A stretch of 64,000 nt of DNA, taken from NCBI GenBank assembly GCA_028871055.1, contig JAGWON010000005.1:105101-169100 (forward strand), in the 5' to 3' direction. Under the pieces are notes generated by a model. The model saw only the letters and a program-made list of their open reading frames with translations. It was not told the origin of the DNA and did not search any database. Below are positions 55,201 through 62,933 of this stretch, in pieces. How positions within the stretch are numbered: the first letter of the stretch is position 1; every line of letters begins with the position of its first letter. Both the position numbers and the translations under genes were made by a program. This DNA comes from Alphaproteobacteria bacterium. GTDB lineage: Bacteria; Pseudomonadota; Alphaproteobacteria; ATCC43930; CGMCC-115725.

Positions 55201-57165
55201 CTACGGGTGACGGTTCTGCTCGTCACTACCACCGCCGCCTGGCGGCGGTGTGTGCGACGGCGCGGGTGCCGGATGCGGCGCCTGATGCGCGGCTGGCGCC
55301 GGATGCGCCGGTGCGGTGGGGTGCGCGGCCGGTGCCGGATGCGCCGCCGCCGGGTGGGCGGGTGAGCGCTGCCAACCCTGCGGCGTCGGCGCGATGCGAG
55401 TCGACTGCACCGGACGCTGGACGGCGGCCGGCGGCAGCGGACGAGCTGGCCGGCGCTGCGGCGCCGCAAACGGATGCGGGATCGGCGGCGGCGGGACGTG
55501 CGGCGCCATCGCAGCCTGACGCGCCGGCGGCGGCGTCACTGGCCGCGCCTGGACCGCCGGCGTCGGCGGATGCGGCGCGGCCGGCGTTGCAGGCCGGGCC
55601 TCGCGTGTCGGCGGGTGCGGCGCGGCCGGCGTCGCCGCCCGGATCTCCGGCGCGGCGAGCGGCGCATGCTCCGGACCGCGCGTGACCGTCGGCGGATGCG
55701 GCGCGGCCGGCATCGCGGCCCGGGTCTCTGGCGCGGCGGGCGGCGCATGCTCCGGACCGCGCGTCACACTCGGCGACGGCGGCGCGGCCGTGCGGGTTTC
55801 GGGACGGAGCGGGGCATTGGCCTTCACCGCCTCGGGATGGGCGATTGCGCCGCGCGCTTCGCGCGTCGGCTGGACGTGCGCCAGGCTGGTCATTGTCCGC
55901 GCCTGGCCGAGATGCTGCGGATCGACATGGACGACGGCGCGCTGCACCGGCGCGGCGCCGGCGAAGGCATGCGCCGGCACCACGGTCGCGGCGCGCGCGT
56001 TGCGGAACTGCGTCGCCTGCGCGTTGCCATAATAGTTATTGATCACGACGTTGTTGGTGACGCGATTGCTGTAGCGCACGTAGTTGACCTGCCGCACGTA
56101 GGTCGAGCCGGCGTGATACCACGGATGAAACTGCTCGCCCGGCGCCAGCGGCACCCAGCCGACCGGCTCGCCGACCGAGATCGCGACGCCGAAACCGCCG
56201 CCGCCGATGAAGGCGACCAGCGCCGGCGCATAGACCGGCCGCGCCACGTAGGCACCCGGGCACCAGGCCCAGCGGTCGCCGATAAAGGCCCAGCGGCCGT
56301 AGTGGAACGGCGCGAAGCCCCACGGCGCATCGTCGATCCATGTCCAGCCCCAGGGCGGAACCCACACCCAGTGGCCGTAGCGATAGGGCGCCCAGTCGGC
56401 CGGCACGCCGTACGGATACCAGACGGTGCCGTAGACCGGATCGGTCGTCCATTGGCCGTCCTGATCCAAGTCCTCGTAACCGGTCATGGTCGGCGGCACG
56501 TACCAGGCGGTCGCGGTCGGCTGCGCCGCGCGGCGCTCGCGCTCCAGCGCCCAGTCATCGAACGGCGTGGCGCTGGCTTCGACGAGCTGGAAGGTCGGCG
56601 GATTGCCGCCGACGACTGCGCTCTCGCCGGCGTCGACGGCGAGCGACGAGCGCGGACCGGCGACGCGGGCGCGGCCCTGCAGCACGCTCACCACCATCTG
56701 GTTGGACGGCGTGTTGTCGGGGCCGGGCTGACCCGCATCGATGTGATAGCTGCCGGCCGTCAGCAGGTCGACTTGACCGTGCGGCGTCAGAACGGAGACA
56801 CCGCCCGGCGGCATGGCGATGACGTGGACGTTGATCGTGCCCTGGTCGACGCGGAGCTGCGTTGCGGCGTCGTCGAGCCGCAGAACGTCGGCCTCGGTCG
56901 ACTGGTCGAGCCGCAGCTCGACCGCGCCGATCTCGATCTCGGCACGCGATTGCGGCTCGGTCCAGAAGCCGTCGCCGGTGGTGACCGGATAGTTCACCAC
57001 CGCCTGCGACCACTGGTCCTGGTCGGGCGCATGGAGCGAGACCGTGCCTTCGGTATAGCTCAGGCGACCGACGCGGCCTGGCGGATCCGCCAGGCTTTGC
57101 GCGGCCAGCGGCGGTGCGAGCAGCAGGATCGCGCCGAGCGCGGCGGCGATGGCGGTTGTCCTCAT
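55201..57165 (-). CDS. Secreted FecR-domain and DUF6600 protein with Pro/Ala-rich tail
   Basis: A 654-residue exported protein (signal peptide MRTTAIAAALGAILLLAPPLAAQ). A FecR-like region spans roughly residues 30-190 (GRVGRLSYTEGTVSLHAPD; VDQGTINVHVIAMPPGG). A Trp/Tyr-rich DUF6600 block follows near 230-340 (YGTVWYPYG, YGHWVWVPPWGWTW, APFHYGRWAFIGDRWAW). The last 200 residues are low complexity with two tandem 27-residue repeats and shorter partial copies. No TonB or FecA partner nearby. ATG at 57165 has GAGG upstream. Likely cell-envelope or extracellular. Confidence 0.82.
   Translation of the reverse strand: MRTTAIAAALGAILLLAPPLAAQSLADPPGRVGRLSYTEGTVSLHAPDQDQWSQAVVNYPVTTGDGFWTEPQSRAEIEIGAVELRLDQSTEADVLRLDDAATQLRVDQGTINVHVIAMPPGGVSVLTPHGQVDLLTAGSYHIDAGQPGPDNTPSNQMVVSVLQGRARVAGPRSSLAVDAGESAVVGGNPPTFQLVEASATPFDDWALERERRAAQPTATAWYVPPTMTGYEDLDQDGQWTTDPVYGTVWYPYGVPADWAPYRYGHWVWVPPWGWTWIDDAPWGFAPFHYGRWAFIGDRWAWCPGAYVARPVYAPALVAFIGGGGFGVAISVGEPVGWVPLAPGEQFHPWYHAGSTYVRQVNYVRYSNRVTNNVVINNYYGNAQATQFRNARAATVVPAHAFAGAAPVQRAVVHVDPQHLGQARTMTSLAHVQPTREARGAIAHPEAVKANAPLRPETRTAAPPSPSVTRGPEHAPPAAPETRAAMPAAPHPPTVTRGPEHAPLAAPEIRAATPAAPHPPTREARPATPAAPHPPTPAVQARPVTPPPARQAAMAPHVPPPPIPHPFAAPQRRPARPLPPAAVQRPVQSTRIAPTPQGWQRSPAHPAAAHPAPAAHPTAPAHPAPAAHQAPHPAPAPSHTPPPGGGGSDEQNRHP
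55616..55777 (-). repeat. Two tandem 81-base coding repeats
   Basis: Copies starting at 55616 and 55697 encode the related units VTRGPEHAPLAAPEIRAA and VTRGPEHAPPAAPETRAA within the FecR/DUF6600 gene. A shortened unit of 45 bases lies just before them. Confidence 0.85.
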
Positions 57166-57263
57166 GGCGTCCTCGTCTGTCTTATGCCTGGGTATCTCAT
57201 GTCGTCCCCGCATCGACAACGGGTGAACTATGGCGAAGCTGCGGCGGCAAGGAACCAAAACGG

Positions 57264-57292
57264 CGGCAGCCGCCCGAAACGGGCGGCTGCCG
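57264..57292 (-). terminator. Thirteen-base-pair hairpin, probable terminator of the Gly-rich protein gene
   Basis: CGGCAGCCGCCCG (57264-57276) pairs perfectly with CGGGCGGCTGCCG (57280-57292) over an AAA loop. It lies 32 bases beyond the stop of the 57325-57831 gene (minus strand) and is similar to the hairpin at 58471-58493. No T-run. Confidence 0.6.
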
Positions 57293-57324
57293 GAACTATG
57301 CCGTGAAGCCTTGCGGCGCGCGCG

Positions 57325-57831
57325 TTACCGGTGGCCTTGACCTTGGCCACCCGCGGCGCCGCCATCACCGCCCGCCGAAACGACGCCCGCAGAACCGGTG
57401 CCACCGTGGCCTCCGCCGAGCGCCGAGGTGAAGCCGGTATCGTGATCGACGCCGTGCGATCCGGCCTCGCCGGCTTCGCCGATGCCGGCGCTTTCGCTGC
57501 GGCCGAGACCGGTGGTAACACCGATTCCGCCGGGTTCGCTGTGGCGATAAGCGCTAACGACGCTGCCCAGGTTCGTAGCGTCGGTGAAGCCCTTGGCACG
57601 CATGGTGCGGAACACCTCGCCCCAGCCCTGGCCCGACTGCTTCATCGCAGCGATTTGCTTCAAGGTCAGTGGCGTCGTGCTTGAAGACGACGTTTGCGCG
57701 TTGAACAGCGCGCGCGCGATCATTTGGTTGCCCGGCGACAAGTCATCGTAAGCGTCACCCGCGGTTTGCGCCCACGCTGCCGATGCCAACAGCAGCCCGG
57801 CCGCAGCGACCGAATAGAGCATCTTGCGCAT
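57325..57831 (-). CDS. Secreted Gly-rich protein, unknown
   Basis: A 168-residue protein with a signal peptide (MRKMLYSVAAAGLLLASAAWA), a short ordered part (LSPGNQMIARALFNAQTSSS, LKQIAAMKQSGQGWGEVFRTM) and a Gly-rich C-terminal half (GLGRSESAGIGEAGEAGSHG, GGGHGGTGSAGVVSAGGDGG). No family recognised. It is adjacent to and on the same strand as a DUF3568 lipoprotein gene. Confidence 0.7.
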   Translation of the reverse strand: MRKMLYSVAAAGLLLASAAWAQTAGDAYDDLSPGNQMIARALFNAQTSSSSTTPLTLKQIAAMKQSGQGWGEVFRTMRAKGFTDATNLGSVVSAYRHSEPGGIGVTTGLGRSESAGIGEAGEAGSHGVDHDTGFTSALGGGHGGTGSAGVVSAGGDGGAAGGQGQGHR

Positions 57832-57862
57832 CGTATCCTCCTCTGCTGGAGCGCGCCGCCCG

Positions 57863-58348
57863 CTACCTCACCTTACCCGCCAGCCGCTCGCGGCTGTCGA
57901 GCCGGTCGAGCGCGTCGGCCGTCTGCTCGATGATCGCGGCTTCGGTCGCGCGATCCTTGAAGATGAATCCGTTATCGGCGACCACGCGCACGCGGGTGGC
58001 CTTCTCCGTCAGCTTTTCGAGCGTGATTTCGATCTCGCGATCGTTCGCCGTAGCCACCATTGCGACGCTGCCGTTCTCGCCGTTTTCGTCCTTGGTGACC
58101 GGCATGCCCATGCGGTTGAGGCCGTCGCGCATCGCGATCCGGACGCGACCGATCGGCGCCGTGAACGTCTTGTAGGCGATTCCGTTGAGCGTGTATTCGG
58201 CGCCGGTTCCCATCGCCACGCCGGAGCTTGAACCCAGCACGGTCAGGCTGACCGGATCGGCGCAGCCGGCAACGCCGGCCAACACGACAATCGCCCCGGC
58301 AGCGACGCTGCCGGCGCGGATGGCGCGCCTGAACCCCCACTTCGTCAT
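57863..58348 (-). CDS. DUF3568 family lipoprotein
   Basis: A 161-residue lipoprotein: the lipobox is in VLAGVAGC, cutting before Cys29. The rest contains GAEYTLNGIAYKTFTAPIGRV and REIEITLEKLTEKATRVRVV, typical of DUF3568, with no catalytic residues obvious. It precedes the Gly-rich gene by 31 bases on the minus strand. Probably outer-membrane or periplasmic. Confidence 0.82.
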   Translation of the reverse strand: MTKWGFRRAIRAGSVAAGAIVVLAGVAGCADPVSLTVLGSSSGVAMGTGAEYTLNGIAYKTFTAPIGRVRIAMRDGLNRMGMPVTKDENGENGSVAMVATANDREIEITLEKLTEKATRVRVVADNGFIFKDRATEAAIIEQTADALDRLDSRERLAGKVR

Positions 58349-58470
58349 GTCCTGCACCGACCGTGAATCAGCGCCGAGAACCAGACGTAGCAACGGTGAC
58401 GCGGCTTTTAGGCCGGATTACGTCGCCGCGGTGGGTATTCTGTGGCGTTTGCGCCGCCCTGCGGCGACCG

Positions 58471-58493
58471 CAGCCGCCCGAAGCGGGCGGCTG
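58471..58493 (-). terminator. Hairpin after the binding-protein gene, possible terminator
   Basis: CAGCCGCCCG pairs with CGGGCGGCTG around an AAG loop, 27 bases after the stop of the ABC binding-protein gene. Close relative of the 57264 hairpin. Confidence 0.5.
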
Positions 58494-58520
58494 TCTGAAC
58501 GGAACGGCGCGGCGCGCCAT

Positions 58521-59708
58521 TTATTCCATATGGTTCTCGATCTTCCAGGGATCCTTGACCATCGGATAAGTTTCGATCGGCACGTTGGCGAGACGGCCGT
58601 TGACCTTCTCGACGCGGCAGATATAGACGTTCTGGACGATGTCGCGCGTCTTCGGGTCGATCATGATCGGGCCGCGCGGGCTTTCGTGCTTCCAGCCCTT
58701 GATCGCCGCCATCGCCTTGTCGCCGTCGATCTTGCCGTGGAGCTTTTCGACCACGTGATAGATCAGCGCCATGCCGTCATAGGCGCCGACCGCGAACAAG
58801 TCGGGCTCCTTGCCGACGCCATAGGCCTTCTGCCACGCGGCGACGAACTCGCGATTGACCTTCGACTTGTACGCCGCGGTGTAGTGCGTCGCGACGGTCA
58901 TGCCGACGGCGAAGTCGGGCAGGTTCTGGAGGTCGTTCTCGTCGACCGCTTCGGCGCTCGGCAACAGGCGGATCTTGGCCCGGTCGAGGCCGAGGTCGTG
59001 GAACGTCTTGACGAAGGTCACCGGCTGGCTGCCGCCGGGGATGAAGGCGTAGAGGCCCTGCGGCTTCCGGTCGAGCACGCGCTGCAGGAACGGCGCGAAG
59101 TCCGGATTCATCAGCGGAAAGCGGACGCTGTCGACGATGGTGCCGCCATTCGCGGTGAAGGCGCGCTTGAACGCCCCCTCGGCGTCGAGTCCGGGCGCGT
59201 AATCCGACACCGCGGTGTAGACGCGCTTTATGCCGCCTTTCGTCGCCGCCCATTTGGCGAAGATTTCGGTGGTTTGCGGGAGGGTCAGCGAGGTACGCGT
59301 GATATAGGGCGATTTGGTGGTGATCACCGCGGTTGCCGCGTTCATGATCACCATCGGCACCTTGGCCTGGGTGACATCGGGCGCGGCGGCGAGCGCCTCG
59401 GGCGTCAGGATGAAGCCGGTCAGGAACTGCACGTGATCGCGCGTCAGCAGCTCCTGCGCCATGCGCTTCGAAGTGTCGACGCTGCCCTGCGCGTCGCGCT
59501 TGACGAGCTCGATCTTGGTGCCGGCGACAGTGTCGCCGTGCTGCTTCATGTAGAGATCGATCGCCTTCTGCATGGTATCGCCGAGCCGCGCGAACGGGCC
59601 CGTATAATGCAGAATGACGCCGACCCTGACGGTGTCGGCGTGCGCCGGCGTAACCGCGGCGACGGCGAGCACGGCCGCCGCGACGGCGAACAATCTGAAA
59701 CTGCGCAT
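58521..59708 (-). CDS. Branched-chain amino acid-type ABC transporter periplasmic binding protein, orphan
   Basis: A 395-residue LivK-like binding protein with a signal peptide (MRSFRLFAVAAAVLAVAAVTPAHA) and a two-lobe type I fold (VRVGVILHYTGPFARLGDTM; MVIMNAATAVITTKSPY; LYAFIPGGSQPVTFVKTF). Orphan: no livHMGF genes beside it. Substrate unknown; relatives bind amino acids, aromatic acids or urea. ATG at 59708 with AGGGGAGG in the upstream leader. Confidence 0.9.
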   Translation of the reverse strand: MRSFRLFAVAAAVLAVAAVTPAHADTVRVGVILHYTGPFARLGDTMQKAIDLYMKQHGDTVAGTKIELVKRDAQGSVDTSKRMAQELLTRDHVQFLTGFILTPEALAAAPDVTQAKVPMVIMNAATAVITTKSPYITRTSLTLPQTTEIFAKWAATKGGIKRVYTAVSDYAPGLDAEGAFKRAFTANGGTIVDSVRFPLMNPDFAPFLQRVLDRKPQGLYAFIPGGSQPVTFVKTFHDLGLDRAKIRLLPSAEAVDENDLQNLPDFAVGMTVATHYTAAYKSKVNREFVAAWQKAYGVGKEPDLFAVGAYDGMALIYHVVEKLHGKIDGDKAMAAIKGWKHESPRGPIMIDPKTRDIVQNVYICRVEKVNGRLANVPIETYPMVKDPWKIENHME

Positions 59709-59834
59709 CGTGAATCCTCCCCTTGATCGGGCACTTTGGGCCCTTGGCGCGGATTGTCGCGCGAAAGCCGGATTTCGACAACGGCGCTCGGCGCCCACCG
59801 CCGGAGACCGTGGGCGGCTGCCCAAGGGGAACGA

Positions 59835-60380
59835 TCAGAAGCCGCGGCCGCCCTTGAGGAATTCGGTCTCGTCCGCAGTCGATTCGCGGCCGAGGATGGC
59901 GTTGCGGTGCGGAAAGCGGCCGAAGCGGTCGACGATCGCCTTGTGCCATTCAGCCTGGTCGTGCGCGTCGCCCTCGACGAGGGTGCGGCACAGTTCGACC
60001 GAGCGCGCCTGGACCGCGCGATCCTCGGCATGCATGAACGGCAGATAGAGAAAGAGTCGCCGCGTTCGATCGAAGGCACGGTCGAAACCGAGGGCAACCG
60101 CGCGCTGCGCGGTCGCGAGCGCGACCGCATCGGTCGCGTAGGTTTCAGGCAAGCCGCGATAGAGGTTGCGCGGAAACTGGTCGAGCGCGATCACCGTTGC
60201 CAGCGCGCGCTCGGGCGTCATCAGCGCGTCGGGCGGCAGGCCGCGCTTCAGGTCTTCGTGCAGCGCGAGAAAGCGCAGGCGGATCAGCGCGTCGGTGGTC
60301 GCATCGCCGCTCCACCACGCGGAGGGCGGCAATTCGACGAACCAGAAATGGAGCACGTTGTCGGCCCAGGATTCGGCCAT
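59835..60380 (-). CDS. DUF924 family protein
   Basis: A 181-residue cytosolic helical protein with conserved DUF924 motifs: VLHFWFVELPPSAWW, VIALDQFPRNLYRG, RRLFLYLPFMHAED, RFGRFPHRNAILGR. Family function unknown; the RFGRFPHRN motif is invariant in members I recall. Downstream of the anti-sigma gene by six bases and possibly in its operon. Confidence 0.88.
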   Translation of the reverse strand: MAESWADNVLHFWFVELPPSAWWSGDATTDALIRLRFLALHEDLKRGLPPDALMTPERALATVIALDQFPRNLYRGLPETYATDAVALATAQRAVALGFDRAFDRTRRLFLYLPFMHAEDRAVQARSVELCRTLVEGDAHDQAEWHKAIVDRFGRFPHRNAILGRESTADETEFLKGGRGF

Positions 60381-60386
60381 CGCCGT

Positions 60387-61031
60387 TCAACGCGCGGCGC
60401 GGCGCGACCGCAGGCGCTCGTAGGCGCTCGCCGCCGCCACCACCAGCCCGACGGCGATCACCTGCGTCGCCAGATCCATGAACGTGACCTCGAAGGGATG
60501 GAAGAACTGGAGCGTGAAGGCGGCGATCGACGCGACGCCGAGCGAACCGATCGCGGCAACGCGCGCCGGCGCTAGCGGCGCCGCGCGGCGCAGCAGGTAG
60601 AGCAGGCTCGCGCCCAACGGCACGCTGACGCCGATGATGAACTTCAGGCATTCCCAGCTCGAGCCCGGCGCCCAACCGTCGGTGAACCAGTGGCGGTAGC
60701 AGTTGACGCCCATCGATGCGAGCCACAGCGCAAACGGCGGCAGCGGCAGCAGCGCCCAGGCCGCCGCGCGGTCGGGCAGGCTCAGATGGAAGGCCGCCAC
60801 CACCGCCAGAATGCCGGTCAGCAGCATGGCGGCCATCTCCCAGTCGAGCCGCGCGCTCTGCGCCCGCTGCACGAACAGGTGCAGGTCGGAGAACCGCCAG
60901 ATCGCGAGGGCAATCAGCGCGCCCGCCGCGGCGAGCCACAGCGCCGCGCGCAGGCCCGGCGGGCGCAGGCGCTTGACCGGCCGCGCCTCCGCCGCGAGCT
61001 TTTCGATCAGCCAGGAAGTGTCATCGATCAC
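60387..61031 (-). CDS. nrsF: NrsF-like membrane anti-sigma factor (DUF1109)
   Basis: A 214-residue protein with about six membrane helices. Two cysteines, Cys111 (VNCYRHW) and Cys128 (WECLKFI), lie close together between the third and fourth hydrophobic segments, consistent with metal sensing by NrsF in Caulobacter; HPFEVTFMD near the C-terminus is another family motif. It would hold the sigma factor at the membrane until metal stress. GTG start overlaps the sigma-factor stop (GTGA). Confidence 0.85.
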   Translation of the reverse strand: MIDDTSWLIEKLAAEARPVKRLRPPGLRAALWLAAAGALIALAIWRFSDLHLFVQRAQSARLDWEMAAMLLTGILAVVAAFHLSLPDRAAAWALLPLPPFALWLASMGVNCYRHWFTDGWAPGSSWECLKFIIGVSVPLGASLLYLLRRAAPLAPARVAAIGSLGVASIAAFTLQFFHPFEVTFMDLATQVIAVGLVVAAASAYERLRSRRAAR

Positions 61032-61606
61032 GACTCATTTTCTCCCGTCATCCGCTTGCGCAGCGATTTGATCGCGCGGTGCACGTTGACCTTGAGCGCG
61101 GCGATCGACGTCCCGCTCTCCACCGACGCCTCGGCCAGACTCAAACCGCGGAGCTTCAACAGGCGGATCGCCTCGCGCTGCCGCGCGGGCAGACCCGCCA
61201 CCGCGGCGTTCAACCCCGCCGCCGTCGCCAGCTTCTCTTCCTGTCTGTTCGCGGCCGGATCGGCAAAGGTTTCATAGGCCACCGCGTCGGACACCTCGTG
61301 CGCCTCGGTGCGGCGCCGGCGGCGCAGCGCATCGATCGATCGCCGCCGGGCGATCGCCGCGAGCCAGGGGCCGAACGGCCGTGCCGGATCGTAGGTATGG
61401 CGTACACGATGGACGGTGAGCAGAACGTCCTGCACCACCTCCTCGCTGCGGTCGGGCGCGGCGTGGATGCGCCGCACCACCGCGCGGATATACGGCACCG
61501 CCTGGCGTAGCAGGGTCTCGTAGGCCTTGCGGTCGCCGTCCTGCGCGCGCGCCATGAGCGCCGACCATTCGGCGCCGTTCTGCCGATCAGCGTCCCGCGA
61601 ATTCAT
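61028..61606 (-). CDS. sigF: ECF sigma factor, SigF type
   Basis: A 192-residue extracytoplasmic-function sigma factor. Region 2 has SEEVVQDVLLTVHRVRHTYD with FGPWLAAIARRRSIDALRR; region 4 has LPARQREAIRLLKLRGLSLAEASV with an HTH (IAALKVNVHRAIKSLRK). Pairing with an NrsF homologue matches Caulobacter SigF-NrsF, which responds to metal stress. ATG at 61606. Divergent from the DUF2282 operon, whose promoter fits SigF specificity. Confidence 0.9.
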   Translation of the reverse strand: MNSRDADRQNGAEWSALMARAQDGDRKAYETLLRQAVPYIRAVVRRIHAAPDRSEEVVQDVLLTVHRVRHTYDPARPFGPWLAAIARRRSIDALRRRRRTEAHEVSDAVAYETFADPAANRQEEKLATAAGLNAAVAGLPARQREAIRLLKLRGLSLAEASVESGTSIAALKVNVHRAIKSLRKRMTGENES

Positions 61607-61637
61607 GTGGTATCCGTTCGCCGCGCCGCCGGTCGAG

Positions 61638-61664
61638 TGTAACCTCGGACCGGGATTCACCGAA
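61638..61664 (+). promoter_or_regulatory. SigF-type promoter for the bufferin operon
   Basis: TGTAACC (61638-61644) is followed by 16 bases and then CGAA (61661-61664). This agrees with the GTAACC-N16-CGAA form I recall for Caulobacter SigF. It would start transcription near 61671, leaving a leader of about 45 bases before the bufA ATG. The leader holds a six-base-pair hairpin CCCGCC-CGCAT-GGCGGG (61675-61691). Confidence 0.8.
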
Positions 61665-61716
61665 CCTCATACTGCCCGCCCGCATGGCGGGGCAACAACA
61701 ACCGATGAGGTCGTCC

Positions 61717-62028
61717 ATGAATCGTCGCATTTTTGCCGCCTCGGCGCTGTCCGCCGCGGTCGGATTGGCGCTTGCCGCGCAGGCGCCGCAGACCCTGGCC
61801 CAGGGCATGGGCAACCCGCCACAGATCGTCAAGGACAATATGGCGCGGATGGCCCAGCAGCACCTGCAGAAGTGCTACGGCATCAACGCCGTCGCCAAGA
61901 ACGACTGCGCCGAGGGCGCGCATTCCTGCGCCGGCCAAGCGACGCAGGCGCGTGATCCCAAGTCGTTCGTGCTGCTGCCCGGCGGCGACTGCTCGAAGAT
62001 CCAGGGCGGCAGCCTGAAGGCAAGCTGA
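61717..62028 (+). CDS. bufA1: DUF2282 bufferin-type precursor peptide
   Basis: A 103-residue secreted precursor (signal MNRRIFAASALSAAVGLALAAQ). The mature part has four cysteines: Cys53 in KCYGINAVAKNDC, Cys64, Cys71 in HSCAGQ and Cys92 in GGDCSKI. This spacing matches DUF2282 peptides, which are modified at cysteine by a BufB/BufC pair and bind copper. ATG at 61717 with GAGG upstream; ATG 61705 is an alternative. First gene of the buf operon. Confidence 0.87.
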   Translation: MNRRIFAASALSAAVGLALAAQAPQTLAQGMGNPPQIVKDNMARMAQQHLQKCYGINAVAKNDCAEGAHSCAGQATQARDPKSFVLLPGGDCSKIQGGSLKAS

Positions 62029-62042
62029 GCGCGAAGCGGCGG

Positions 62043-62933
62043 ATGTCCCCCCTGTCCACCGCCGCGCGTCCGGAACGCGGCCCGATCCCTGCCGAGGCGG
62101 GGATCGGGCTGCGTTTTCCGCACCATCAGGCCGTTGCCGACACGCGGCCTGCCGTCGCCTGGCTCGAGGTCCACACCGAGAACTATCTCGGCGGCGGCAC
62201 GCCCCTGCGCTATCTCGACGCCATCCGGCGCGACTATCCGGTTTCGTGCCACGGCGTGGGCCTGTCGCTCGGCAGCGCCGACGGCCTCGACCGCGCCCAT
62301 CTCGCGCGCCTCGGCCGTGCCATCGAGCGGCTGGAACCGGCCCTCGTTTCCGAGCACTTGTCGTGGAGCGTCGTGAGCGGCCACTATTTGGCCGACCTGC
62401 TGCCGCTGCCGATGACCGAGGAGGTGCTCGACATCGTTTGCCGGCATGTCGACGAAACGCAGAGCTTCTTGCACCGCCGCATCCTGGTCGAAAACCCGTC
62501 GAGCTACCTGCGCTACCGGCATTCCGTCATTCCGGAATGGGAATTCCTCGCCGCGGTGGCCGGTCGCACCGGCTGCGGCATCCTCTGCGACGTCAACAAC
62601 ATCTACGTCAGCGCCCAGAACCATGGCTGGGACGCGTCCGCCTATCTCGCGGCCTTGCCGCCGGCCGCGATCGGCGAAATCCATCTGGCCGGCCACTCCG
62701 TCCGGCGGCTCGACAACGGCGCGACGCTGCGCATCGACGACCACGGTTCGCGGGTCGTTCCCGAAGTCTGGGCGCTCTATGCCGAGGCGCTCGAGCGGTT
62801 CGGTCCGGTGCCGACGCTGATCGAATGGGACACGAACATTCCGACGCTCGACGTTCTGGTCGACGAGGCGCATCGCGCCGCGACGCTGATCGCCGGCGCC
62901 GCGCGAAAGACCGATCATGCCGACGCTGCATGA
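62043..62933 (+). CDS. bufB: DUF692 multinuclear non-heme iron oxidase (BufB)
   Basis: A 296-residue TIM barrel of the MNIO family. Typical blocks: WLEVHTENYLGGG, SCHGVGLSLGSADGL, SEHLSWSVVSGHY, LVENPSSYLRY, CDVNNIYVSAQNHG, EIHLAGHSVRRL, DDHGSRVVPEVWALY and LIEWDTNIPTL; the His, Glu and Asp residues in these ligate iron. In characterised pathways the enzyme modifies cysteine residues of DUF2282 peptides. ATG 14 bases after bufA1; overlaps bufC by 17 bases. Confidence 0.92.
   Translation: MSPLSTAARPERGPIPAEAGIGLRFPHHQAVADTRPAVAWLEVHTENYLGGGTPLRYLDAIRRDYPVSCHGVGLSLGSADGLDRAHLARLGRAIERLEPALVSEHLSWSVVSGHYLADLLPLPMTEEVLDIVCRHVDETQSFLHRRILVENPSSYLRYRHSVIPEWEFLAAVAGRTGCGILCDVNNIYVSAQNHGWDASAYLAALPPAAIGEIHLAGHSVRRLDNGATLRIDDHGSRVVPEVWALYAEALERFGPVPTLIEWDTNIPTLDVLVDEAHRAATLIAGAARKTDHADAA

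Noticed and set aside
55474..57306. A 610-codon plus-strand frame opposite the FecR/DUF6600 gene
   Set aside because: Arg-rich mirror of a Pro/Ala-rich coding strand; the minus-strand product has a signal peptide and recognisable domains.
58185..59726. A 513-codon plus-strand frame opposite the binding-protein gene
   Set aside because: Antisense to a clear periplasmic binding protein with a signal peptide.
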